Below, piece after piece: positions 7,960-16,699 of a stretch of 56,856 bases of DNA. The translations under genes were made by a program, and so were the position numbers. The stretch comes from Pseudomonadota bacterium (GTDB taxonomy: Bacteria; Pseudomonadota; Alphaproteobacteria; Sphingomonadales; Sphingomonadaceae): contig JAEXAW010000088.1 in the NCBI GenBank assembly GCA_023458055.1, forward strand, positions 1-56,856, given 5' to 3'. Each line of letters opens with the position of its first letter. The first letter of the stretch is position 1. Below the pieces are notes generated by a model. That model was not told the origin of the DNA and ran no database searches. It saw nothing but the letters and a program-made list of their open reading frames with translations.

Positions 7960-8098
7960 AAAAATTCCTCCCCGGTACGGGGAGGTGGCGCGCCGAAGGC
8001 GTGACGGAGGGGATGGACAGGATGAGCGGACGGTTTATCCAATCCCCTCCACCATGCTTCGCATGGTCCCCCTCCCCGTACCGGGGAGGAATTTGGGA
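7960..8098. repeat. Inverted intergenic repeat between truA and the amidotransferase gene
   Basis: The outer arms TTCCTCCCCGGTACGGGGAG and CCCCGTACCGGGGAGGAA are inverted copies, with inner arms GGAGGGGAT and ATCCCCTCC. The whole unit can form a long cruciform between two convergent genes and may serve both as a transcription end. It belongs to the GGGGAGG family at 1-330. Confidence 0.8.
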
Positions 8099-8106
8099 GG
8101 AATTGC

Positions 8107-10002
8107 CTAAACCCGAAACACCTTCCCCACCGCTCTATCGAGCATCAGCACTTGCCAGATCAGCTGTCCGTGGTCGGCCTTGCCCGATTGGTGTTGCGCG
8201 ATGATCTTGTCGAGTTGCTTCATATCCACCCAGCCGGTCTGCGCGAGCGAGGAGGCTCCGGCCAGGGCGCGGGCCTGCTCGGCGAGCTTGCCGCGGAACC
8301 ATTGCCCGACCGGCGGCACGACCTGCATCTTCGGGCGCTGCAAAATATCCTCGGGCAGATAGCGCGCCATCGCTTGCGTCATCAGCCATTTGCCGGATTG
8401 CCCCCGAACCCGCATGTCGGCCGGGATGGACGCGGCAAATTCGACCAGCCGGTGGTCGAGCAAAGGCGCGCGCGCTTCCAGACTCACCGCCATGCTCATG
8501 CGGTCGAGCCTGGTCAGACCATCGCCGGGGAGCCGGATTTTGAGGTCGGCATAGTGCGCGCGGTCGAGCGCCTCGCGCGCGGGGGCCGCTTCCATCGCGC
8601 GCCAATAGCGTTCCTCGGGCACATAGCCGGAAAGCGCGCGCTTCGCCGCATCGGTGAACAATCGCTTGCGCATCGCCGCGCTGGTGAGGCTGACGGCTTC
8701 GGCATAGCTTTCCGCGCCCTTCCGCGCGAGGCTTTGGAGGCTCGCCTTGGCGCGCAAGCCTTGCGGCGCCCAATCGGCCTTGGGATACAGCGCGCCGAGC
8801 GGCCCCAGCAGATTTTTGCGCACCGCCCCCGGAATGAGCCGCCGCACGCGCTCCTGGCGGTGCTGCGCGACCAGCCGAGGATCGCCCGCGAACACCTCAT
8901 CCGGACCATCGCCCGCCAGCGCCACCGTGACATGTTCGCGCGCCAGTTCGGACAAGCGGAACAGCGGCAGCGCGGCCGGATCACCGAAGGGCTCGTCAAA
9001 ACTCTGCGCGATACGGTCGATCAGGCCATAATCATGGGCGTCGATGTGGCGATGATGATGCGCGGTCGCAAAGCGCACGGAGATCCGTTCGGCATAATCG
9101 CGCGCGTCCGCATCGTCCTGATCAAAGCCGAGCGTGCAGGTCTTGACGGCGCGGGCGCTCGCTTCGGCCATCAGCGCGACGACGGCGCTACTATCCACCC
9201 CGCCGGTCAGAAACGCGCCCAGCGGTACGTCGGCCGTCATGCGTGAGGTCACCGCCTGACGCATCAAGGCGACGAGATGCTCCTCGCATTCGGCGGCGCT
9301 CGCCTTGACGCGGCGGGAGAAATCGACGTCCCACCATTGCACCGGCTGCGGCATCGGCTGCCCGCGCTTCAGGCTGAGAAAATGCCCGGCGGGAAGTTTC
9401 CCGACGCCCGCCACGAAACAGGCATCGTCGGGCACATAGCCGAACGCGAAATAATCATCGACCGCGCGCAAATCGGGCTCGATCCGCAGCATCGGATTGG
9501 CGATGAGGCCTTTTAGCTCCGATGCAAACGCGACGCTGCCGTCCGAGAGCAGCGCATAATAGAGCGGCTTCACCCCCAGCCGGTCGCGCGCGAGGAACAG
9601 CTGCCCCGCCATATGGTCGTGGATCGCAAAGGCGAACATGCCGTGGAGCCGGTCAAGACAGGCCGGGCCCCATTGCCGCCACGCGGCAAGGATCACCTCG
9701 CTATCGCCCTCGGTATAGAAACGATGGCCATGGTCGCGCAGTTCGGCGCGCAGCTCGCGGTAATTATAAATCTCGCCATTATAGGTGATCGCGGCATTTT
9801 CATCGTCCGACAGCATCGGCTGCGGCGAGCCTTCGGGGTCGATGATCGCCAGCCGCACATGCCCGAGCCCGACCCCCGGCGCGACCCAGGTCCCCGACCC
9901 ATCCGGCCCCCGATGCTGCATCGGCGCGAGCATCATGCGAAGCCGCGCAGGATCCACCGGCTTCGCGGTTTCCAGATGATAAAGGCCAGCTATCCCGGAC
10001 AT
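8107..10002 (-). CDS. Asparagine-synthase-like amidotransferase (exosortase A-associated type)
   Basis: Members of this family transfer glutamine-derived ammonia to an ATP-activated carboxylate; the XrtA-associated branch is thought to act in extracellular polymer synthesis. The 631-residue product has a class II glutaminase domain (residues 1-200: RGPDG, HVRLAIID, YNGEIYNY) and a synthetase domain with the PP-loop FLTGGVDSSA at 264-273. The usual nucleophile Cys2 is replaced: the protein begins MSGIAG (TCC codon) rather than MCGIAG. Other glutaminase residues (Arg50, Asn75, Gly76, Asp100) remain. The enzyme may therefore use free ammonia or be regulatory. It shares strand with the downstream-numbered ATPase and decarboxylase genes. 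Family assignment is strong; substrate unknown. Confidence 0.88.
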   Translation of the reverse strand: MSGIAGLYHLETAKPVDPARLRMMLAPMQHRGPDGSGTWVAPGVGLGHVRLAIIDPEGSPQPMLSDDENAAITYNGEIYNYRELRAELRDHGHRFYTEGDSEVILAAWRQWGPACLDRLHGMFAFAIHDHMAGQLFLARDRLGVKPLYYALLSDGSVAFASELKGLIANPMLRIEPDLRAVDDYFAFGYVPDDACFVAGVGKLPAGHFLSLKRGQPMPQPVQWWDVDFSRRVKASAAECEEHLVALMRQAVTSRMTADVPLGAFLTGGVDSSAVVALMAEASARAVKTCTLGFDQDDADARDYAERISVRFATAHHHRHIDAHDYGLIDRIAQSFDEPFGDPAALPLFRLSELAREHVTVALAGDGPDEVFAGDPRLVAQHRQERVRRLIPGAVRKNLLGPLGALYPKADWAPQGLRAKASLQSLARKGAESYAEAVSLTSAAMRKRLFTDAAKRALSGYVPEERYWRAMEAAPAREALDRAHYADLKIRLPGDGLTRLDRMSMAVSLEARAPLLDHRLVEFAASIPADMRVRGQSGKWLMTQAMARYLPEDILQRPKMQVVPPVGQWFRGKLAEQARALAGASSLAQTGWVDMKQLDKIIAQHQSGKADHGQLIWQVLMLDRAVGKVFRV

Positions 10003-10104
10003 AGAGGCGGGGGTTTAGAGGGTTTGGGGGCGGATGGTAAGGGGGTTTTACGCCCCCGCCATCACCGGCACGCGCCCTTTAGCGTTGGTGCCTCCCGCCT
10101 CCGC

Positions 10105-12180
10105 TTACGCCGCGATGTTGCTTCTTGGTTCGTCTGCTTCGACCCATTTAACCAGCATGGTGAGTACGCTGCGCAGGCTTTGATCCTGCTCGGCGACTTG
10201 TTTTTGCAGTTCGACGATCTCGCGGGCCATCGCGTCCATGTAGAGCAATTGCTGCTCGAACATTTCGCGGGTGATGCCCGGTTCAGAGCCAGACTCATCA
10301 GCAGCCGGTTCAGCGGCAACGGCGTCGGAGACGGCGGCTTCGGAGACGGCGGGTTCAGAGATGGCCGGTTGCAACGCTGCGAAAGCTTGAGGTTCCTCGA
10401 AAGCCTGCGGTGCAGGGGCCTGCTCGGCTGCTGCATTGTCGGCGGCCGCATCGTCCGCACCGGGCTCTTGTGGCGATACTTCTTCCGCCCGGTCATCCGC
10501 CCCGGGCGCGTCCGGAGCGAGTTCTGCCTGCAGGTCGTGCGTGTAAAACGCCTCGTGCGTGGGGGCTGCGTCGATGAGGGGTTCAGCGGCTTCTAAGTCA
10601 TGCATCATCGGCGCGTCAGCTGCAGCCTCGACAGGCTGCGCGTCATCATGGACGACAGCCTCTTCGGCGGCCACTGCGCCGCGTGAGGCATAGTCCGGCG
10701 CGCCATATCCGCCAGCGTCATAGTCGGGAGCAGCATGCTCCGGTGTCGCATAATCGGCAGCATTCGCTTGCGGGTCCAGATTTTCCCCATCATCGCCGAA
10801 CGACGCGCTCGCGCTCTGGGGTTGGGGCTCGAAAATGGATTCGCTCGCATCGACCACGTCATTGGCCGGCGCAACCGGTGCATGGGCGTAATCGGCCTGA
10901 TCGGGTACCGCATAGCCACCATGCGCGCGGACCTCTTCGGCTGTGGTGCTATGCGCAACGGTTGCAGGGTCTTCGGCATAAGCCGTTTCATCCGCATAAG
11001 CCATATTGACCGGCTGTTTGGCAAATCCCGCATAGGATGCCGCAGCGCCTATGTCAGCCAAGGCGTCCGCATTATCCGCATCGTCCCCGCCACCAAAACC
11101 ATGTTCTCCGTAAACAGCGCCTTCGTCTTCGGTGCTCCCGTCGTCTTCGGCTTCGGCATAAGCCGCTGCATCATGCCCCGCTTGTTCATAAGCGGTATCT
11201 TCTTCGTCATATTCATCTTCTTCGGCGACGGTGTAATCAGCCGGAGAAAGGGCCGCCGCGAGCACGGGACCGCCGCTGCGCTTTTGCTTGCGCGGCAACA
11301 GGCTGCTGACGCCATCATCAATCGGTGCCATGTCGAGCTCGAGATCAAGCGGATCTTCATGGTCACCCGTATCGCCAACCATATCGGCAATGACCGCGCG
11401 GATATCATCGCCGTTAAATTCGTGCAGCGCTTCGAGCGCGCCCATGAGCAGCACACGGCTGGCCAGCACGTTCAATTTGCGCGGGATGCCGCCGCTATAT
11501 TCATACATCGCGGCATAGGCATCGGCGGTGAAGCGCGGGTCCCCGGTCCAGCCCACTTTGGAGAGGCGGTGGATGATATAGGGTTCGATCTCCTCGGGCT
11601 CCATCGCGGTCAGATGATGGCTCGCAATCACGCGCTGGCGCAATTGTTCAAGACCCGGGGCGAATTCGACAAAGTTGCGGAATTCGGGCTGGCCGAGCAG
11701 GAAAATTTGGAGCAGCGGATGACCGCCAAGCTGGAAATTCGACAGCATGCGCAATTCTTCGAGCGCGTCTTCGGACAGGTTTTGCGCTTCATCGACAACG
11801 ACGAGGCAGCGTTTGCCTTGCCGCGCCAGTGCCTGAAAATTTTGCTCGATCGACTGGATGAGCTCGGCCTTGGAGACGCCCTCGCTGGGCAGATCAAATT
11901 TGTTCGCGACCATCCGCAACAGATCATCGCCCTCAAGCTTGGTCGACACCAGTTGCACCGCGTGCAGACGGTTCCGGTCGATGCTGTCCATCAGATAGGC
12001 GACAATGGTCGATTTGCCCGATCCGATCTCGCCGGTGATGACGATGAAGCCTTCCTGCTGTTGCAGGCCATAGGCGAGATAGGACAACGCCTCGCGGTGC
12101 GAGCCGCTTTCATAGTAAAAGCGCGCGTCCGGCGTCAGCTGAAAGGGACGTCCGGTAAGTCCGTAAAATTGATCGTACAT
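10105..12180 (-). CDS. ExeA-like AAA ATPase, exosortase A-associated, with long acidic tail
   Basis: The start is ATG 12178-12180 (MYDQFYGLTGRPFQLTPD), a classic ExeA/XrtA-ATPase N-terminus; earlier codons are not family-like. The 691-residue product has Walker A GEIGSGKST near residue 50 and Walker B CLVVVDEAQN near 130, completing an AAA domain by about residue 275. The remaining 400 residues are Asp/Glu/Ala-rich low complexity with repeated Ala-Tyr-Ala and Ala-Pro-Asp patterns. It ends in a short coiled coil (MFEQQLLYMDAMAREIVELQ). In the family the ATPase is about the size of the N-terminal part, so the tail is an extension. A role in polymer export or assembly is inferred from the family's usual context. 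Confidence 0.85.
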   Translation of the reverse strand: MYDQFYGLTGRPFQLTPDARFYYESGSHREALSYLAYGLQQQEGFIVITGEIGSGKSTIVAYLMDSIDRNRLHAVQLVSTKLEGDDLLRMVANKFDLPSEGVSKAELIQSIEQNFQALARQGKRCLVVVDEAQNLSEDALEELRMLSNFQLGGHPLLQIFLLGQPEFRNFVEFAPGLEQLRQRVIASHHLTAMEPEEIEPYIIHRLSKVGWTGDPRFTADAYAAMYEYSGGIPRKLNVLASRVLLMGALEALHEFNGDDIRAVIADMVGDTGDHEDPLDLELDMAPIDDGVSSLLPRKQKRSGGPVLAAALSPADYTVAEEDEYDEEDTAYEQAGHDAAAYAEAEDDGSTEDEGAVYGEHGFGGGDDADNADALADIGAAASYAGFAKQPVNMAYADETAYAEDPATVAHSTTAEEVRAHGGYAVPDQADYAHAPVAPANDVVDASESIFEPQPQSASASFGDDGENLDPQANAADYATPEHAAPDYDAGGYGAPDYASRGAVAAEEAVVHDDAQPVEAAADAPMMHDLEAAEPLIDAAPTHEAFYTHDLQAELAPDAPGADDRAEEVSPQEPGADDAAADNAAAEQAPAPQAFEEPQAFAALQPAISEPAVSEAAVSDAVAAEPAADESGSEPGITREMFEQQLLYMDAMAREIVELQKQVAEQDQSLRSVLTMLVKWVEADEPRSNIAA

Positions 12181-12324
12181 CGTTTGCTTCACCTTCCTGA
12201 CCAATGCGCCTGTGCCACATTCGGCGCCAGCCCGATTCTGATGGTCAGAGAATCGTAGCCGGAAAAGGGTGAAGATACCGTTAGTATTGCTGCACGGCGC
12301 AGGAAGCCGCATAAAAATGCCGAA

Positions 12325-12364
12325 CGGATGCGCGCGGATGCGCGTGGTTGCGCGCGGATGCTAC
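12325..12364. repeat. Short tandem repeat, about four 10-bp units
   Basis: Units CGGATGCGCG, CGGATGCGCG, TGGTTGCGCG and CGGATGCTAC follow each other. The last unit overlaps the stop codon of the decarboxylase gene (12361-12363). Confidence 0.8.
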
Positions 12365-13596
12365 CCGATGACGAGCTCGACCGCGGGGGGATGGCCCAAA
12401 AAGGCGGCGGGACTGGCGGAGCGGCCATAGGCACCGGCAAGGAAGATCGCGACCAGATCGCCGACCTCGGCTTGCGGAAGCGCGACCTGATCGCCAAGCC
12501 GGTCGAGCGGGGTGCAGAGGCAGCCGACAACATGCGCGTCCCCGCTTGCGGCCACGTTAAATTTATCAGCAATCGCAATCGGATAGTTGCGCTTGACCAC
12601 GGTGCCGAAATTGCCGCTCGCGGCCAGTTGGTGATGCAGCCCCCCGTCGGTGACGAGGAAGGTTTCGCCGTGGCTCAGCTTTTTATCAACGATGCGCGCG
12701 AGATAGACCCCGGCTTCGGCGACGAACCAGCGGCCGAGTTCGATAGCAAAATGCGTGCCTTGGGCTTCCATCGCCGCCATTTGCGCATTGGCTTTGAGCG
12801 CATCGCCGATTCGCGCAATGTCGAGCGCGGTGTCGCCCGCGAAATAGGGAACGCCAAAGCCCCCGCCCAGATTGACCAGCGGCGGGACCGCGCCGACCGC
12901 ATCGCTGAGGCTATGCGCCAGCGCGATGGTTGCGCTTTGGGTTTCGATGATCGCGTCCGGGTCGAGCGCTTGCGAGCCTGCAAAGATATGAAAGCCCCGC
13001 CACGCCGCGCCCGCCTCAATCAGTTGGCGAGCGAGGGCTGGAACCCGCTCGGCATCAACGCCAAACGGCTTCGCCCCGCCGCCCATGCGCATGCCCGATC
13101 CTTTGAGATCGAAATCCGGATTGACGCGGATGGCAAGGCGCGGAGCAATCCCCAGCCGCTCACCAATCGCCAGCGCGCGGGCGGCCTCGCCTTCGGATTC
13201 GAGATTGAGCGTTGCGCCTGCGCTGATCGCGGCCTCAAGCTCGCTGTCGCGCTTTCCCGGCCCCGCAAAGCTGATATGCGCCGCCGCTTGTCCGGCATCG
13301 AGCGCGAAGCCGAGTTCGCCGCCCGAGGCGACATCAAACCCGTCCACCAGCGGCACCATCGCCGCGAGCAACGCCGCATGGCTGTTGGCCTTGATCGCAT
13401 AATGGAGGCCGAGGCTTGCGGGCATCGCCGCGCGAAGATCGGCCACCCGCTCGCGCACAATGCCAAGGTCATAGACGAACAAGGGCGTCGCCCCTGTCCG
13501 TTCGGCCAGCGCATCGGCGCGTTCGCCGCCGATCAGCATCATGCCATCGCTGTCAGCTTTGAAATAGGGCGGGATCGGACCGGTCGGCTTGCTCAT
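12361..13596 (-). CDS. Pyridoxal-dependent decarboxylase, exosortase A-associated
   Basis: A fold-III PLP decarboxylase related to diaminopimelate decarboxylase. The 411-residue product has the PLP lysine in HYAIKAN (Lys69), the phosphate-binding glycine stretch VNLGGGFGVPY and the C-terminal barrel with GDAHVVGCLCTPLDRLGDQV. Its start ATG overlaps the stop of the acyl-CoA ligase gene (ATGA, 13593-13596), so the two are translationally coupled. A ligase-decarboxylase pair with an acyl carrier protein nearby is a recurring XrtA-cluster module. A 10-bp degenerate repeat (CGGATGCGCG units, 12325-12364) runs across the stop codon. Substrate not determinable. Confidence 0.88.
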   Translation of the reverse strand: MSKPTGPIPPYFKADSDGMMLIGGERADALAERTGATPLFVYDLGIVRERVADLRAAMPASLGLHYAIKANSHAALLAAMVPLVDGFDVASGGELGFALDAGQAAAHISFAGPGKRDSELEAAISAGATLNLESEGEAARALAIGERLGIAPRLAIRVNPDFDLKGSGMRMGGGAKPFGVDAERVPALARQLIEAGAAWRGFHIFAGSQALDPDAIIETQSATIALAHSLSDAVGAVPPLVNLGGGFGVPYFAGDTALDIARIGDALKANAQMAAMEAQGTHFAIELGRWFVAEAGVYLARIVDKKLSHGETFLVTDGGLHHQLAASGNFGTVVKRNYPIAIADKFNVAASGDAHVVGCLCTPLDRLGDQVALPQAEVGDLVAIFLAGAYGRSASPAAFLGHPPAVELVIG

Positions 13597-15134
13597 GGGG
13601 CCGCCTTGTCGCGCAGGCTGCGCTCAATCTCAACCCGGTCGAGTTTGCCATTGGGATTGCGCGGCAAGTCGCTGCGCCATTCGATGACGCTGGGCTGCAT
13701 GAAATTGGGGAGCTCGACCTTCAAATGCGCGCGGAGTTTTTCTTCTGCCGCTGCGGGAGCAAGCCCTTCGGCGGCGCGCGCGACGATCACAATCGCCTGT
13801 CCCAGCCGCTCGTCCGGCAGCCCGAGCGCGACCGCTTCGGCGACCGCGCCGCTGGCGACCGCCTCATCTTCGATTTCGGTCGGGCTGATGCGGTTGCCCG
13901 CGCTTTTGATCATCGCGTCATCGCGGCCGATAAAATAGAGGAAACCTTGCCCATCGCGCCGCACGGTATCGCCCGACCACACCGCCATGCCGCCATAGCG
14001 CGAGGCAGTAGGCGCGGGCTTGAAGCGTTCAGCGGTGCGCGCCGCATCCTGCCAATAACCTTGCGCGACGAGCGGCCCTGTATGCACCAGTTCGCCCTCC
14101 TCATCTGCCTCGGTCAGGCTGCCATCCTTGCGCACCACCAGGATTTCGGCGTGCGGGATCGCCTTGCCGATGGAATCGGGCCGCTCGGCAAACAGCGCAG
14201 GGTCAAGATAGGTCGAGCGGAAGGCTTCGGTGAGGCCGTACATCGCGTAAATATCCGCCGCCGGAAACAGCGCGCGCAGTTTTGCGCCAAGGCTGCGCGT
14301 CAATGCACCGCCGCTATTGGTGAGCCGCCGCAACGAGGCTTTTGCGCCGTCGCTCCAGTCCTGCTCGACCAGTTGCACCCAGAGCGGGGGCACGCCCGCG
14401 AGCGTCGTGATCGCCTCGCGCTCGACCGCGCGCACCACATCGCGCGGGGTCAGATAGTCGAACGGCACAGCCGCCGCGCCCGCATACCAACTCGACAGCA
14501 ACTGGTTCTGGCCATAATCAAAACTCAAAGGCAGCGCGCATAAAGTCCGGTCGTCGCGACTGAGCTTCAAATAGGTCGCGACACTTTCCGCGCCGAGCCA
14601 GAGATTGGCGTGGCTCAGCATCACGCCCTTGGGCCGCCCGGTCGACCCCGAAGTATAGAGGATCGCGGCCAGATCATCGGGCGCGGCGTCCGACACCCCC
14701 AGCGCTTCGCCCGCGCCGTCGGCAATCGCAGCGACATCGCCATCCTCAACCATGCGGCATCCGGCCAGCGATTCTCCGTCCAGCATCGCCCCGCGCGCTT
14801 TTTGCGTGACCAGCATCTTCGCGCCGCTATCGGCAAGGATATGCGCGACCTGGCCATGTTTGAGCAGCGGATTGACCGGCACATGGATCAACCCCGCCCT
14901 GACCGCTGCCAGCGGCATCAGGCAGGCCTCGCGCGTTTTGGGGAGCCAGGTGGCGACACGATCCCCTTTGCCGAGGCCCTGCCTTTGCAGCCAATAAGCC
15001 AGCTTACCGACCATCGCATCGAACGCTGAATAGGTGAGCGGACCGCTCTTGAGGATGAGTGCCGGATCATCGGGCCTGCCACGGCTAGTCAATGCGTCGA
15101 GCGCCATGCTAGGGGGGGTCGGGTCGGGAGACAT
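13593..15134 (-). CDS. AMP-forming acyl-CoA ligase, exosortase A-associated
   Basis: Activates a carboxylate as acyl-adenylate and transfers it to CoA or a carrier protein. The product of 513 residues shows the AMP-binding P-loop YTSGSTGRPKGVMLSH, the YGLTEAFRSTYL motif, WSGDTVRRDGQGFLYFIGRD and the catalytic-lysine end PRNPNGKLDRVEIE. ATG 15132-15134 is used; an in-frame TTG nine bases upstream has AAGGG four bases away and is an alternative. It overlaps the decarboxylase gene by four bases. The divergent GNAT gene starts only 38 bases away, so both promoters must overlap neighbouring coding sequence. The partner acyl carrier protein is probably the one at 16254-16532. Confidence 0.88.
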   Translation of the reverse strand: MSPDPTPPSMALDALTSRGRPDDPALILKSGPLTYSAFDAMVGKLAYWLQRQGLGKGDRVATWLPKTREACLMPLAAVRAGLIHVPVNPLLKHGQVAHILADSGAKMLVTQKARGAMLDGESLAGCRMVEDGDVAAIADGAGEALGVSDAAPDDLAAILYTSGSTGRPKGVMLSHANLWLGAESVATYLKLSRDDRTLCALPLSFDYGQNQLLSSWYAGAAAVPFDYLTPRDVVRAVEREAITTLAGVPPLWVQLVEQDWSDGAKASLRRLTNSGGALTRSLGAKLRALFPAADIYAMYGLTEAFRSTYLDPALFAERPDSIGKAIPHAEILVVRKDGSLTEADEEGELVHTGPLVAQGYWQDAARTAERFKPAPTASRYGGMAVWSGDTVRRDGQGFLYFIGRDDAMIKSAGNRISPTEIEDEAVASGAVAEAVALGLPDERLGQAIVIVARAAEGLAPAAAEEKLRAHLKVELPNFMQPSVIEWRSDLPRNPNGKLDRVEIERSLRDKAAP

Positions 15135-15172
15135 GGTTAACAAATTGCCCTTGTAAGGAGTGGGGCCGGTGC

Positions 15173-16219
15173 ATGTGGATCAAGGGCGAATATCACGCGA
15201 ATTTCAACACGGCGCAAGAGGTAGCACGCGGCGACCTTGACGCATCCAATGTCCCGGGCGCCGGACAGAGCGATCTGTTCGATACGCTTGCCTGGTTCGA
15301 AATGCTCCACCGCTATTGCGCGCCGCGCTCCTCGCCGGCGATTATCCGCGCCCGCGCCGAACATACCGATATGTGGCTGTTTCTGGTGCATCAAAGCCGC
15401 ACGCAGCTTCAATCGCTCACCAACGCGTATAGTTTTCATTTCCGCCCGGTGTTCAGCGGCGACCTGTCGCCCGACACCCGCATCGCGCTGGTCAAAGGCT
15501 CGGCCAAACGGCTCAAGCGCAAATATTCGCACATCCTCTTAAATGCGGTCCCGGAAACGGACGGGACGCTCGATCTGCTGCGCTCCGGCTTTGGCCGCGC
15601 GGGCTGGCTCGTGATCCCCAACCCGGTCGAGACCAATCTTTATCTCGACGTTGGCGGGCGCGATTTTGCAAGCTATTGGGCGAGCCGTCCCGCCCCGTTG
15701 CGCGAGATGGCCGAACGCAAGGCGAGGAAGGGCCTCCTCGACATCAGCGTGCATCATCGGTTCGATAATGTCGCCTGGACCGAATATGAAGCCGTCGCCG
15801 CCCATAGCGGGACGATCCATGAAGACACCGCCGACTTTTTCCGGGCGCTCGCCCAGGAAGCGGGGAAGACGGGCCGGTTGCGGCTCGGCATTGCCCGCGA
15901 GGGCGGACACGCGGTCGCTGCGCAATTCTGGACCGTTGATGGCCGCACCGCAAATATCCACAGCATGGCCGATATTGCCGATGCGGACGGTCTGTCTCCC
16001 GGCACGCTCTTATCTCAGGCGATGTTCCGCGATGTCATCGATGTCGACAAGGTCGAACGCATAGATTTTGGCGCAGGCGAACAAGCCTATAAGCGCGATT
16101 GGGCCGACAGCGCCGCGCCGCTTTACCGGATCGACCTGTTCAACCTCAAAAAACCGCAAGCCTGGCTCCCGGCAATCCGCGAAAGCCTATCGCATTTACG
16201 ACGCAGTCGCACTATATAG
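15173..16219 (+). CDS. GNAT/FemAB-like acyltransferase
   Basis: The 348-residue product has the two-lobed GNAT organisation of BioF2/FemAB-like proteins found in XrtA clusters. Recognisable parts are LLRSGFGRAGWLVIPNPVET near residue 135, a central basic helix, and GRLRLGIAREGGHAVAAQFW near 240. The C-terminal GAGEQAYKRDWAD is typical of acetyltransferase fold-end segments. Start ATG 15173 is preceded by AAGGAG at 15155-15160. The acyl carrier protein gene follows 34 bases downstream in the same direction, which suggests transfer of an acyl group from that carrier. Substrate unknown. Confidence 0.75.
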   Translation: MWIKGEYHANFNTAQEVARGDLDASNVPGAGQSDLFDTLAWFEMLHRYCAPRSSPAIIRARAEHTDMWLFLVHQSRTQLQSLTNAYSFHFRPVFSGDLSPDTRIALVKGSAKRLKRKYSHILLNAVPETDGTLDLLRSGFGRAGWLVIPNPVETNLYLDVGGRDFASYWASRPAPLREMAERKARKGLLDISVHHRFDNVAWTEYEAVAAHSGTIHEDTADFFRALAQEAGKTGRLRLGIAREGGHAVAAQFWTVDGRTANIHSMADIADADGLSPGTLLSQAMFRDVIDVDKVERIDFGAGEQAYKRDWADSAAPLYRIDLFNLKKPQAWLPAIRESLSHLRRSRTI

Positions 16220-16253
16220 CCGCTTTCCAAATATTTGCTTCGAGGAAAACAGG

Positions 16254-16532
16254 GTGAGCAGCAAGAAGCCGGAGATTGACGACATCGTCCGTTCGATACT
16301 GGACGACATATTGGGCATTGGCCCCGAGCGGGCGGCTGCGCTCGAGACGGATAGCGGGCTGTTCGGCACCATCCCCGAACTCGATTCGATGGCGGTCGCG
16401 AACCTCCTCACCGAAATGGAAGACCGCTTCGATATCGTAATCGACGACGATGAGGTCGAGGGCGAAATCTTCGAAACCTTCGGCGGCCTCGTCCGCTTCG
16501 CCCGGCGCAAGGTCAAAGAAAAGCAGGATTGA
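16254..16532 (+). CDS. Acyl carrier protein
   Basis: A 92-residue carrier protein with the phosphopantetheine serine in ELDSMAVANLL (Ser45). The start is GTG 16254 with AGGA nine bases upstream (16243-16246). The acidic four-helix pattern (DDIVRSILDDILGI, LLTEMEDRFDIVIDDDEVEG, FETFGGLVRFARRK) is typical. It is probably loaded by the divergent acyl-CoA ligase and activated by a phosphopantetheinyl transferase such as the one at 19140-19775. The ligase, decarboxylase, GNAT and ACP form one metabolic unit around the intergenic point at 15150. Confidence 0.88.
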   Translation: MSSKKPEIDDIVRSILDDILGIGPERAAALETDSGLFGTIPELDSMAVANLLTEMEDRFDIVIDDDEVEGEIFETFGGLVRFARRKVKEKQD

Positions 16533-16582
16533 GGCGCTAGCCTGACAAGGTGCGCGGGCAGATTTTGACCACGCGCCTAGCG

Positions 16583-16699
16583 TCCCTCGCGCAGGAGGAT
16601 TTTTAGCCGCGCGCGCCACCCTTCCCCGCGCGGGCGGATATTTAGCCGCGCGCCCGACACTCCCTCGCGCGGGAGGATTTTTGGCCACACGCCCCACCC
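16583..16699. repeat. Three imperfect tandem units of about 38-40 bp
   Basis: Units begin at about 16583, 16623 and 16661, each with a (C)CCTCGCGC-GGAGGATTTTT-like core followed by AGCCGCGCGC. They follow the acyl carrier protein gene and precede the GGGAGGG repeats. Confidence 0.65.

Noticed and set aside
10735..12258. 507-codon plus-strand frame opposite the ATPase gene
   Set aside because: It is antisense to an unmistakable AAA ATPase; long antisense frames are expected at this GC content.
12328..13938. 536-codon plus-strand frame opposite the decarboxylase gene
   Set aside because: Antisense shadow of a gene with clear PLP-decarboxylase motifs.
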